This document shows, in pieces, positions 17,093-24,593 of a DNA stretch of 64,000 nt (position 1 is its first letter; each line of letters opens with the position of its first letter). This DNA comes from Gammaproteobacteria bacterium. GTDB taxonomy: Bacteria; Pseudomonadota; Gammaproteobacteria; SZUA-140. A program made the position numbers and the translations under genes. Where the stretch lies: positions 162,431-226,430 of the forward strand of contig JADJWH010000007.1 in the NCBI GenBank assembly GCA_016716465.1. Reading direction: 5' to 3'. The notes under the pieces are model-generated. The model was not told where the DNA came from, made no database searches, and saw only the letters and a list, made by a program, of their open reading frames with translations.

Positions 17093-19150
17093 ATGAAGCC
17101 CGCCGAACATCTCGACTCCGACCATCACCTTGCCCAGGCGATCCGCGAACCAGGAATCTTCGCCCGGCGGCGCGGATTACAGCGGGCGTGCGTCGGGAGT
17201 ATCTCCGGACGTCGCCTGCGGTCATGGGGACGTTTGCTGACGCTGGGCTGGGCAATCGCCACGATCTCCGCATGTTCTCCTTCGCTGCAGGGTGGGGAGG
17301 GGTTCAAGCCCGAACCCCTGGCGGTTGCCGACTATGGCATCTTCGATCTCGGAATCGCCGATATCAACGATGACGACCGCCTGGATGTCTTCACCTCGAA
17401 TCATTCCGGCCCGCAAAGCATCTTGCTGAATCAGGGGGGCGGCGTGTTCAGTGATGGATTCTCAAACCTGAGGTTCGATCAGGATGCGAAATTTCCCGGG
17501 CTGGCCGTCGTCGCGCACGAGCCGGCGATAGACCGCCCCGGGCTCTTCATCAACTGGCGCGGTCCCAAGATTGTCATCCGTGCGCACGACCTCGATCGAC
17601 TCGACGGCACGGTATCCGGGACGATTCGGCTGCTCGACCCGGAGAAAGTGATTATCGAGGAAAAAAAGAACTTCGATGTATCGACCGAGTCCGCTCCCGG
17701 CGCGAATGGCATCTCCGATATGGTGATCCGGTTTACCGGCCGGGGGGAGGGTTACTTCGCCTTCAAGCCGAACATCCATGCCCAGTCCATCCACTTCCGA
17801 ATCGATCCGGAAGTTACGCCCCGGGATATCCATGTCGGACCCGGGTACGCGTCACCGGCCGCGAATGAATTCTCGATGGATATGCGCGACCGCCATGGCA
17901 TGGCCTGGGCCGATTACAACGGCGACGGTCAAACCGATGTCTTCGTCACGCGCGGTGGACAGAGCGGCATGATGTGGATAATGCCGGGGGATTACTGGGA
18001 CGAATTGCTGATCCGCGGGCGGACGGGTTTCGAGGATCGGGGAAAGTCGCTGGGCCTGGTAAAGCATGGCTGTTCGGGCAGACAGGCGGCATGGGTCGAT
18101 TTCGACAATGACAACCGCCTGGATCTCTACATTGTCTGTGGGAGGGGCTTTCAGCGTCAGCTCAATCAGCTTTACCGCCAGAAAGAGGATGGCGCCTTTG
18201 TCGATGTCGCTCGGGAAACGGGGCTCGACATCGCCGATGACGGCATCTTCGAGTGGGTGGATGCCGACGGCGATGGAGACATGGATCTCGTCTGGGCCAG
18301 TCGCGACAAGTTTCTATTGTACGTCAACGACGGGGGCCGGTTCTCGGCGCGTGAAATCGGGGCCAATCCGGCGCGGCGTATTCCCACCGAGTTGGCGCCC
18401 TCGGATTTCGACAGTGATGGGGATATCGATATCTTTGCGGCCGCCCGGGGTGGGAATGCGCTCCTGATTAACCAGGGTGGAACGTACGTGGTGACCGATC
18501 TGAAGCCGCTGGGTTTGCCGCGGAAAAGCATGGCCGCCAACTGGGTGGATGTCGACAATGACGGGCGTGATGAGCTGCATCTCATGCCGGGCGGACTGTA
18601 TCGCCGGGTGGATGGGGTGTTCCGCCATGTCGGGGGGCCGGATCTCCGGATCAGGGAGCGCTTGTCGCCGGTCAATCTGACCGATGCCCGCGTTTCATGG
18701 TTCGATGCCGATGACGACGGGACCCGCGACGTCATCGTGGCCGTGAATTATGTGGTCAAAAAGCAGAAATGGGCGAATTGGTATGCCGGTGTATCCGGTA
18801 TTGAGGACCGCCTTGGCGGACTCAAGGATTATTGGGACGTCGGTTATTTCCATGTTGACCCGCCGGCTGCAAATCACTGGCTGCAGGTACGGCTTGTCGG
18901 TCCGGCCGGTAACCGCCCGGCCATCGGCGCGAGCGTGACGGTTACGACGTCGCGGTCCACGCAGATGAGGCAGGTCGGTTCCGCGGAAGGGTCGCGGTAT
19001 TCACAGGGGCATTACCGCCTCTATTTCGGGCTGGGCGACGCGGACCGGGCCGAAAAAGTGGAAGTGCGCTGGCCTGACGGTCGCAGACAGGAAATCCGTG
19101 ATCCGCGAGTCGATCGCCTCCTGGTGGCCGACTGGGACGCCGCGCGCTAG
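17093..19150 (+). CDS. FG-GAP/VCBS beta-propeller lipoprotein with ASPIC/UnbV C-terminus
   Basis: 685 residues from ATG 17093. A long basic N-terminus leads to a hydrophobic core ending in ATISACSPS, which reads as a lipobox with lipidated Cys. The propeller repeats are DINDDDRLDVFTSNHSG, DYNGDGQTDVFVTRGG, DFDNDNRLDLYIVCG, DADGDGDMDLVWAS, DFDSDGDIDIFAAARGG and DVDNDGRDELHLMPGG. The end is ASPIC/UnbV-like (NHWLQVRLVG, RPAIGASVTV, YRLYFGLGD, WPDGRRQEI). It differs from the pair at 10563-14683 in being a predicted lipoprotein and in sequence detail. It lies between two sulfotransferase genes. The unusually long leader before the lipobox leaves the exact start uncertain. Confidence 0.8.
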   Translation: MKPAEHLDSDHHLAQAIREPGIFARRRGLQRACVGSISGRRLRSWGRLLTLGWAIATISACSPSLQGGEGFKPEPLAVADYGIFDLGIADINDDDRLDVFTSNHSGPQSILLNQGGGVFSDGFSNLRFDQDAKFPGLAVVAHEPAIDRPGLFINWRGPKIVIRAHDLDRLDGTVSGTIRLLDPEKVIIEEKKNFDVSTESAPGANGISDMVIRFTGRGEGYFAFKPNIHAQSIHFRIDPEVTPRDIHVGPGYASPAANEFSMDMRDRHGMAWADYNGDGQTDVFVTRGGQSGMMWIMPGDYWDELLIRGRTGFEDRGKSLGLVKHGCSGRQAAWVDFDNDNRLDLYIVCGRGFQRQLNQLYRQKEDGAFVDVARETGLDIADDGIFEWVDADGDGDMDLVWASRDKFLLYVNDGGRFSAREIGANPARRIPTELAPSDFDSDGDIDIFAAARGGNALLINQGGTYVVTDLKPLGLPRKSMAANWVDVDNDGRDELHLMPGGLYRRVDGVFRHVGGPDLRIRERLSPVNLTDARVSWFDADDDGTRDVIVAVNYVVKKQKWANWYAGVSGIEDRLGGLKDYWDVGYFHVDPPAANHWLQVRLVGPAGNRPAIGASVTVTTSRSTQMRQVGSAEGSRYSQGHYRLYFGLGDADRAEKVEVRWPDGRRQEIRDPRVDRLLVADWDAAR

Positions 19151-19175
19151 ATTCGCGTGGTTCGCGCGCGAACTC

Positions 19176-19856
19176 TCAGGATGTGGCGGTTCGGATTCTG
19201 ACCACCCTGGCGGGATTGCCGACCGCGATGGCCATGGCCGGGATGTCACGTGACACCACGCTTCCGGCGCCCACGATGGCCCCTTCACCGATGGTTACGC
19301 CGTCGAGCACGATGGTGCCAACTCCCAGCCAGACATCATCACCGATGACAATACCGCCTTTCGTCTGTACCGGCTGTTGTCTCAGTGGCTGATCAGATGA
19401 CATCCCGTGGTTATATGGGTAGAACGAACAGTTCGGTGCGATTTCCACCCGGCGGCCGATCCGAATCGAACCCACGTACGCCGACAACTGGCAGCGCGGC
19501 TGGATATGGCTTTCATCCCCGATGATGATCTTTCCGTCTGTGCCGGTTTGCAGGAAACAGTCCCGGTGGATATGTACCCCGGCGCCGAGTTCGATCTGTC
19601 CTCCGCCGTGATCCTCATAGATGAGCGCCTGTTCACCAATGAAGACCCGTGCATTCAGTCTGAGGTTCGAGTGGTGCAGGGTCGCGCAGGGGGATATGTA
19701 GCCATTTTTGCCCATGGCTGCCAGCGGTAGACGGCCGTAGAAAGGAGGCCAGCCGAGTCCCGCAAGCCCGCATGCCGCGCGTCCCAGCGGTCCCTGTCCG
19801 GAGAATTTCATCCAGAACCGCGTCCAGCGGTTTCTGATGCGGGTCTTTATCGACAT
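19176..19856 (-). CDS. Left-handed beta-helix (hexapeptide-repeat) O-acetyltransferase
   Basis: 226 residues from ATG 19856 (MSIKTRIRNRWTRFW). After about 60 residues the hexapeptide pattern [LIV]-G-x4 begins (VFIGEQALIYED, IIIGDESHIQPRC, IRIGRRVEIAPNC) and runs to a conserved end (IVIGDDVWLGVGTIVLDGVTIGEG, then AVGNPARVV). HGM near residue 150 fits the catalytic His region of WcaF/CysE-like acetyltransferases. These enzymes move acetyl from acetyl-CoA to sugar hydroxyls. In this locus it would acetylate a precursor sugar or repeat unit, which gives the SGNH esterase domain at 3239-10369 a plausible substrate (inference). It is divergent from the sulfotransferase at 20011. Confidence 0.88.
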   Translation of the reverse strand: MSIKTRIRNRWTRFWMKFSGQGPLGRAACGLAGLGWPPFYGRLPLAAMGKNGYISPCATLHHSNLRLNARVFIGEQALIYEDHGGGQIELGAGVHIHRDCFLQTGTDGKIIIGDESHIQPRCQLSAYVGSIRIGRRVEIAPNCSFYPYNHGMSSDQPLRQQPVQTKGGIVIGDDVWLGVGTIVLDGVTIGEGAIVGAGSVVSRDIPAMAIAVGNPARVVRIRTATS

Positions 19857-20010
19857 GGATGTGTGTCTTTTATCGGTTCGGATAAACGGAAACCGCATTA
19901 TATCGCAGTTCAAGCAGGGTGCCCGGTTTCGCGGCTTGACTGGGCTCCTCGGTTGGGCATACTGGCGGGAAAGGCCGGAAGAGCCGAATCAGACGTGCCA
20001 GGGAGGCGTG

Positions 20011-20841
20011 ATGGTATCCGCTATCGCGAAGGCGGGCAGGAGAATCCGATCCAGGTTCAGCGGAGGCCGCTTCGGGGCAGTGTCCCTCCGCGCGCAGCCC
20101 CCACCGTTCAAAATCCTCGTCGGAACGCATCACAAGACGGGATCGTCCTGGATGCGCGGGATCTTCTCGAAGTTGTGCGAGACTTTCCAGTGGACCTTCT
20201 ATGCCGGTGAACAGGAATTCCTTCCGCGGCAATTCGAGGTGTTCTTCAATAACCACAGTCGATTCGCGCCGGCGGACATTCACGAACCCTGCAGGGGAGT
20301 GCATGTGATCCGTGATCCGCGCGACCGCATCGTTTCGGGTTGTTTTTACCATCAAAAGTCTTCGGAAGGATGGCTGCACGTCAAGCGGCCCGAGTTCGGA
20401 GGGCTGACGTACCAGGAAAAGATCAACAGCTATGCAACCCTCGACGAGCAGCTTCTGTTCGAGATGGAGCATGCCGGTCGCAGGGGTATTGAGGAGATGC
20501 TGTCCTGGGAATACCATCAGCCGGGGTTCTATGAGGCCAGGTACGAGGATCTCATACAGGACTACGACCTCCGAAAATTCCACGACATCTTCGCCTTTCT
20601 GGGTATCCCGGGCGAGATTCTTCCGGAATCCCTCCGGATCGCCTACGACAACAGCCTGTTTTCGGGGAACCACCGACGATCCGTCCATATCAGGTCAGGG
20701 CAGCCGGGGCAATGGGTTTCATACTTCAAATCGCGCCACCGGGAGAGATTCCGGGAACTGTTCGGGGACGCGCTGACGATTCTCGGTTATGAGCCCGATC
20801 ATGCATGGGTGTCCGATGAGCGGGCCGGGGGTATGTCCTGA
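20011..20841 (+). CDS. PAPS-dependent sulfotransferase (Sulfotransfer_1 type)
   Basis: 276 residues from ATG 20011. AGGGAGG at 20000-20006 fixes this start (or the GTG just before it) over the longer frame to 19837, which would overlap the divergent acetyltransferase. The 5'-PAPS loop is atypical (ILVGTHHKTGSSWMRGIF, with H-K-T-G-S-S) and the 3'-phosphate segment is canonical (VHVIRDPRDRIVSGCFYHQK). This is closer to the aryl/carbohydrate Sulfotransfer_1 group than to the other four enzymes here. The C-terminal HIRSGQPGQWVSYF matches the conserved K/R-x-G-x-x-G-x-W element of that family. Substrate unknown; a polysaccharide precursor is inferred. Confidence 0.88.
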   Translation: MVSAIAKAGRRIRSRFSGGRFGAVSLRAQPPPFKILVGTHHKTGSSWMRGIFSKLCETFQWTFYAGEQEFLPRQFEVFFNNHSRFAPADIHEPCRGVHVIRDPRDRIVSGCFYHQKSSEGWLHVKRPEFGGLTYQEKINSYATLDEQLLFEMEHAGRRGIEEMLSWEYHQPGFYEARYEDLIQDYDLRKFHDIFAFLGIPGEILPESLRIAYDNSLFSGNHRRSVHIRSGQPGQWVSYFKSRHRERFRELFGDALTILGYEPDHAWVSDERAGGMS

Positions 20842-20952
20842 CGTTCAGTGAAATAGCTCCCCCTAGTGGCCAACCCGCAGGGGATGTAGGAATCGATCGG
20901 CTTTCTTTATACACTACGTCTATGTGCCGATTGATCGAGATGCGTCAGGTTT

Positions 20953-22149
20953 ATGGAGCCAAGCGGTAGTAAAAAGAAGATACTGGTTATATCTCCCACA
21001 CCGACCCACCCTCACAGCGCCGGCAACCGGGCGAGAATACATACCCTGATGACCAGCATGCTTTCTTTGGGGCATGAGGTCCACTTCCTGCACATCGAGA
21101 AAGAGGCGGGTGATCGTCAAGCAATGCTGGCCTGTTGGGGGGGAAGATTTCATTCCCTGTCTTTCCGTATGCCGGAGAATCGTTTCTCGAGACTGCGACG
21201 CAGGGTCCGCAAATGGCTGGGTTTGGAGACACAATATATTTACGGTGTCGATGAATGGTACGATCCGGCCGCGGATGCCTTCATTCGCGATCTGGCCGCG
21301 AGGATCGGTTTTGATGCCGTGATCGTGGAATACGTGTTCTTTTCCAGGGCGCTGCGTTGTTTCGGCGGCGACGTATTAAAGCTTGTGGATACACACGATG
21401 TTTTTGCGGATCGCCACCGGCGCTATCTGGCCGAGGGAAAAAAACCGCAATGGTTTTCCACCTCCAGGCGTGAAGAGGCGCGTGGCCTGGCGCGCGCGGA
21501 TGTCGTTATCGCGATCCAGGAGAACGAGGCGCGCTTCTTTCGCGAAACAACGCCCCAACGGGTGATCACCGTTGGTCATATCGTGCCCGTGGATGAGGCG
21601 TCCGAAGACGAGGCGCGAACCTCCGGGATGTTGTACGTGGGGTCGGGTAATGAAATCAATGTGCATGCCGCTAAATATTTCATTGACGGCATATTGCCCG
21701 CCATCCGGCAACACATCCCCTCGGCGATATTGACAGTGGCCGGTGGTGTCTGCGACAGGCTCGCCGACACCCCGGGCGTCCGCCTGCTGGGGCAGGTCGA
21801 GGATCTCGCGCCTTTGTACCGGTCCGCCGCGGTCGTGGTCAATCCGATCCTGTTCGGGACCGGATTGAAGATCAAAACGGTGGAGGCCCTCGGGTTCGGC
21901 CGCCCACTGGTGACCACGCCAGCGGGCGCGGAAGGGCTGGAGGAGATGGCGGGCAAGGCGTTTGTGATAGCCGACTCGGAGTCCGCCTTTTCCAGCGCCG
22001 TGATCGACCTGCTCTCGGATCACCACGCCAGACAGGCGCTAGGGCAAAATGCCCGCGAGTGCGCCACGGATTGGAATCGGCATTGTCTGTCTGAGCTGGC
22101 GGCGGTGCTGAGCGGCCGATTGCCCGGTGCGCGCGATCGAATGGTGTAA
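20953..22149 (+). CDS. GT4 family glycosyltransferase
   Basis: 398 residues of the GT-B fold. The N-terminal half begins ILVISPTPTHPHSAGNRARI; the C-terminal nucleotide-binding half has MLYVGSGNEINVHA, LLGQVEDLAPLYRSAAVVVNPILFGTGLKIKTVEAL and RPLVTTPAGAEGL, with the E of the usual E-x7-E region in KTVEALGFGRP. It is a retaining transferase acting at the cytoplasmic face. It is the first of three GT4 genes on this strand (27- and 6-base gaps), so the three form an operon that ends at the palindromes near 24500. A weak TATACA lies at about 20906, upstream. Confidence 0.88.
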   Translation: MEPSGSKKKILVISPTPTHPHSAGNRARIHTLMTSMLSLGHEVHFLHIEKEAGDRQAMLACWGGRFHSLSFRMPENRFSRLRRRVRKWLGLETQYIYGVDEWYDPAADAFIRDLAARIGFDAVIVEYVFFSRALRCFGGDVLKLVDTHDVFADRHRRYLAEGKKPQWFSTSRREEARGLARADVVIAIQENEARFFRETTPQRVITVGHIVPVDEASEDEARTSGMLYVGSGNEINVHAAKYFIDGILPAIRQHIPSAILTVAGGVCDRLADTPGVRLLGQVEDLAPLYRSAAVVVNPILFGTGLKIKTVEALGFGRPLVTTPAGAEGLEEMAGKAFVIADSESAFSSAVIDLLSDHHARQALGQNARECATDWNRHCLSELAAVLSGRLPGARDRMV

Positions 22150-22176
22150 GATCGGAACCTACGGCGAAGATAGCGC

Positions 22177-23289
22177 ATGCATCCCCAGTCCTGGCCCCCG
22201 GCAACGCGGATCGTCCCGGCCCATGTCAAGGCCATCCCCCCGGCCACGCTGATCACGCTGCGCATGAGCGGTCATGCCGGCGCCTCCGGATATGATCGTC
22301 TGCAGGAATTCACGGGTGGGGGACTGATCAGGCTGAATGATCATTGGACGCTGGGCCGGCGCGCCGTGGCCCGCTCGCTGCGCTTCATGATCCGGGGCTC
22401 GGGATCGCTCTGGTACCAGCGAGCGAACCTGGTCAGCGAACTGCAGGCGGCCCGGCAGTGGCTGGCGCGAAAAGGACAGGTGTTTCATTATCTGTACGGC
22501 GAGAATTCGTATCGTTACCTGGGAGGGATGAAATCAGTGCGTCCCGGCAACGCCATCGTATGCACATATCATACCCCTCCCGACAGATTCAGGCAGGTGG
22601 TTACCGATCATAAGCACATCGCCCGTCTGGATGCCGTGATCGTCATGTCGACCGTTCAGTTGGAGCTCTTTACGGATCTGCTGGGCGGTGAGCGGGCATT
22701 TTTTATCCCGCACGGCATCGATGTCGATTGCTATGCGCCGGGCGCGGCGCCGCGGACGCGAGGCGGGATATTCCGCTGTCTCTTCGTCGGATCCCACCTG
22801 CGCGATATCGATACCCTGGTGGCCACGGCGAGGGCGCTGCGACCGCGCGGAGATATCCGATTCACGGTGGTTACCCGGCCGGCCAATCTGCCGAAGCTTG
22901 AAGGCCTCGACAATATCGATATCCGTTCAAATCTCGATGACCGCCAATTATTGTCCCTGTATCAGGAATCGGATCTCTTTGTGATGCCTCTGCTCGACAG
23001 CACGGCCAACAACAGCCTGCTGGAAGCCATGGCCTGCGGCATGCCGATGGTCACCACTGATCTTCAGGGGGTCCGGGATTACACTGACCCGGAGTGTGCC
23101 GTGCTCACGAAAAAAGGCGATGCGCGCGCAGTATCGGAGGCAATCGAATGGCTGGAGCGGGATGATGCCGCCCGCGAGCGAATGGGCCGGGCGAGCCGCG
23201 ATCGTGCCCTGGCATTCCGCTGGGAAACGATCGCCGAACATACCCGCGATGTGTACTGCTTCGCGGGATTGAATCTTGCATCGGGATAA
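22177..23289 (+). CDS. GT4 family glycosyltransferase
   Basis: 370 residues. The N-terminal domain opens with LITLRMSGHAGASGYDRLQEF, where the SGYDRL loop takes the place of the more common GGxE loop of GT4 enzymes. The C-terminal domain shows FIPHGIDVDCYAP, CLFVGSHLRDIDTLVATARAL, LYQESDLFVMPLLDSTANNSLLEAMACGMPMVTTD, the donor-binding region including the E of the E-x7-E motif. It is the second gene of a three-gene GT4 operon, and the next starts six bases after its stop. Donor sugar unknown. Confidence 0.87.
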   Translation: MHPQSWPPATRIVPAHVKAIPPATLITLRMSGHAGASGYDRLQEFTGGGLIRLNDHWTLGRRAVARSLRFMIRGSGSLWYQRANLVSELQAARQWLARKGQVFHYLYGENSYRYLGGMKSVRPGNAIVCTYHTPPDRFRQVVTDHKHIARLDAVIVMSTVQLELFTDLLGGERAFFIPHGIDVDCYAPGAAPRTRGGIFRCLFVGSHLRDIDTLVATARALRPRGDIRFTVVTRPANLPKLEGLDNIDIRSNLDDRQLLSLYQESDLFVMPLLDSTANNSLLEAMACGMPMVTTDLQGVRDYTDPECAVLTKKGDARAVSEAIEWLERDDAARERMGRASRDRALAFRWETIAEHTRDVYCFAGLNLASG

Positions 23290-23295
23290 GGGGCC

Positions 23296-24489
23296 ATGAA
23301 CATCATTCTCTATGTGAACAGTTTTCTTCCCACGTTGGGTGGGCGCGAGTTCGTCGTCCACTATCTGGCAGACGCTCTGTGCAAGCTGGGCCATCAGGCG
23401 CGGGTCGTGGGGCCGGCTGGCTTCTGGCGGCATCGCCACGAGCGATTCAGTTATCCCGTGCACCGTTGGCCAACCTTGCGGGGGTTGATGAGTGATCAGG
23501 TCTCGCTGGCCAAAATCGCGCTGGATACCGCATTGTGGGGCGCTGATGTTATTCATGCCCACAACACCTGGCCGACCGGCTATCATGCGATCCGGTTGCG
23601 CAAGCTGCGGCGCTATCCGCTGGTGATCACACCACACGGCGCGGATATCCAGTCCATCCCTGAGATCGGCCACGGTCTGCGCCTTGATCCGGTAGTAAAT
23701 CAGAAAATCATGTATGCGGTGAAGAACGCCGACATCGTCACCGCGATCAGTGACAACATCAAGTCAGCCCTGCTCGATGCCGGGGCGGTGCCGGAGCGCA
23801 TCCGCATGATCCCCAACGGGGTCGATCTCATGCGTTATCAGCGACCATCCACGACGGACATACGGAGCTGGCTTGGCGTAGAGCCAGATTCCCGCCTGAT
23901 CGTTACCATCGGCCGCTACAATCCCCGCAAGGGCCAGGATTATCTCATCCGCGCCATGCCAAAGATTCTGGCGCGCGAGCCGCGGGCGCGGCTGGTTATT
24001 GTGGGCAACAAGACTGAAGCGCTGGCTCCGCTGATCATAGAGCTTGGCTTGGAGAAAAAGGTCGTGCTGACTGGTGGCATCAGTCCATCACGCGCCATCC
24101 TGGAGGCGGGCAGCGGGCCAACAGTTGAACCAGACTATCTGGCCGAATTGCTGCGTGCTGGCGAGCTGTATGTGTCCGCCGGTATTCAGAACAACGCTGA
24201 GGGGTTGTCACTCGCCGTATTGGAGGCGATGGCGTCCGGCCTTCCCATCGTGGCGACGGCCATCTCCGGCAATACCGATGTCGTTGCTCATGGGGTCAAC
24301 GGTTTCCTGGTCGAACCCGCCAATGAGTCCATCCTGGCGGATGCGATCGTGGATGTGTTGCGGCAGCCCGGAGTTCAGAGCGAGATGCGGGAAAAAGCGC
24401 GCGAGACCGCGGCGAAATACGCCTGGGTCAATATCGCCCGCCAGTACCTGGATGTTTACCAGGAGGCGGTCGCGCTGGCGCGCAAATAA
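23296..24489 (+). CDS. GT4 family glycosyltransferase
   Basis: 397 residues. It starts at ATG 23296 after GGGGCC and opens with ILYVNSFLPTLGGREFVVHYLADAL. Conserved parts are DVIHAHNTWPTGYHAI, ITPHGADIQSI, IPNGVDLMRYQ, IVTIGRYNPRKGQDYLIRA and YVSAGIQNNAEGLSLAVLEAMASGLPIVAT, which include the phosphate-binding and E-x7-E elements. It is the last gene of the operon. The stop is followed within ten bases by two GGGGACAGATT palindromes that could end transcription. Confidence 0.88.
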   Translation: MNIILYVNSFLPTLGGREFVVHYLADALCKLGHQARVVGPAGFWRHRHERFSYPVHRWPTLRGLMSDQVSLAKIALDTALWGADVIHAHNTWPTGYHAIRLRKLRRYPLVITPHGADIQSIPEIGHGLRLDPVVNQKIMYAVKNADIVTAISDNIKSALLDAGAVPERIRMIPNGVDLMRYQRPSTTDIRSWLGVEPDSRLIVTIGRYNPRKGQDYLIRAMPKILAREPRARLVIVGNKTEALAPLIIELGLEKKVVLTGGISPSRAILEAGSGPTVEPDYLAELLRAGELYVSAGIQNNAEGLSLAVLEAMASGLPIVATAISGNTDVVAHGVNGFLVEPANESILADAIVDVLRQPGVQSEMREKARETAAKYAWVNIARQYLDVYQEAVALARK

Positions 24490-24495
24490 AAAAAC

Positions 24496-24566
24496 GGGGA
24501 CAGATTCAAATCCGTCCCCATGCCCATGTGCAATAAAAAAGGGGACAGATTTTTCAATCTGTCCCC
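24496..24566. repeat. Two tandem GGGGACAGATT-type palindromes
   Basis: Bases 24496-24519 and 24541-24566 each begin GGGGACAGATT and end in the complementary AATC(C/T)GTCCCC, each preceded by a run of A. This core is widespread in Proteobacteria, often near REP-associated (Y1/RayT-type) transposase genes, but no such transposase is seen here. The hairpins lie between convergent genes (GT4 stop 24489, CBM protein stop 24594) and probably also act as a two-way terminator. Confidence 0.75.
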
Positions 24567-24593
24567 GTGTATGCCAGAAAGAGCTGGCGCGGC

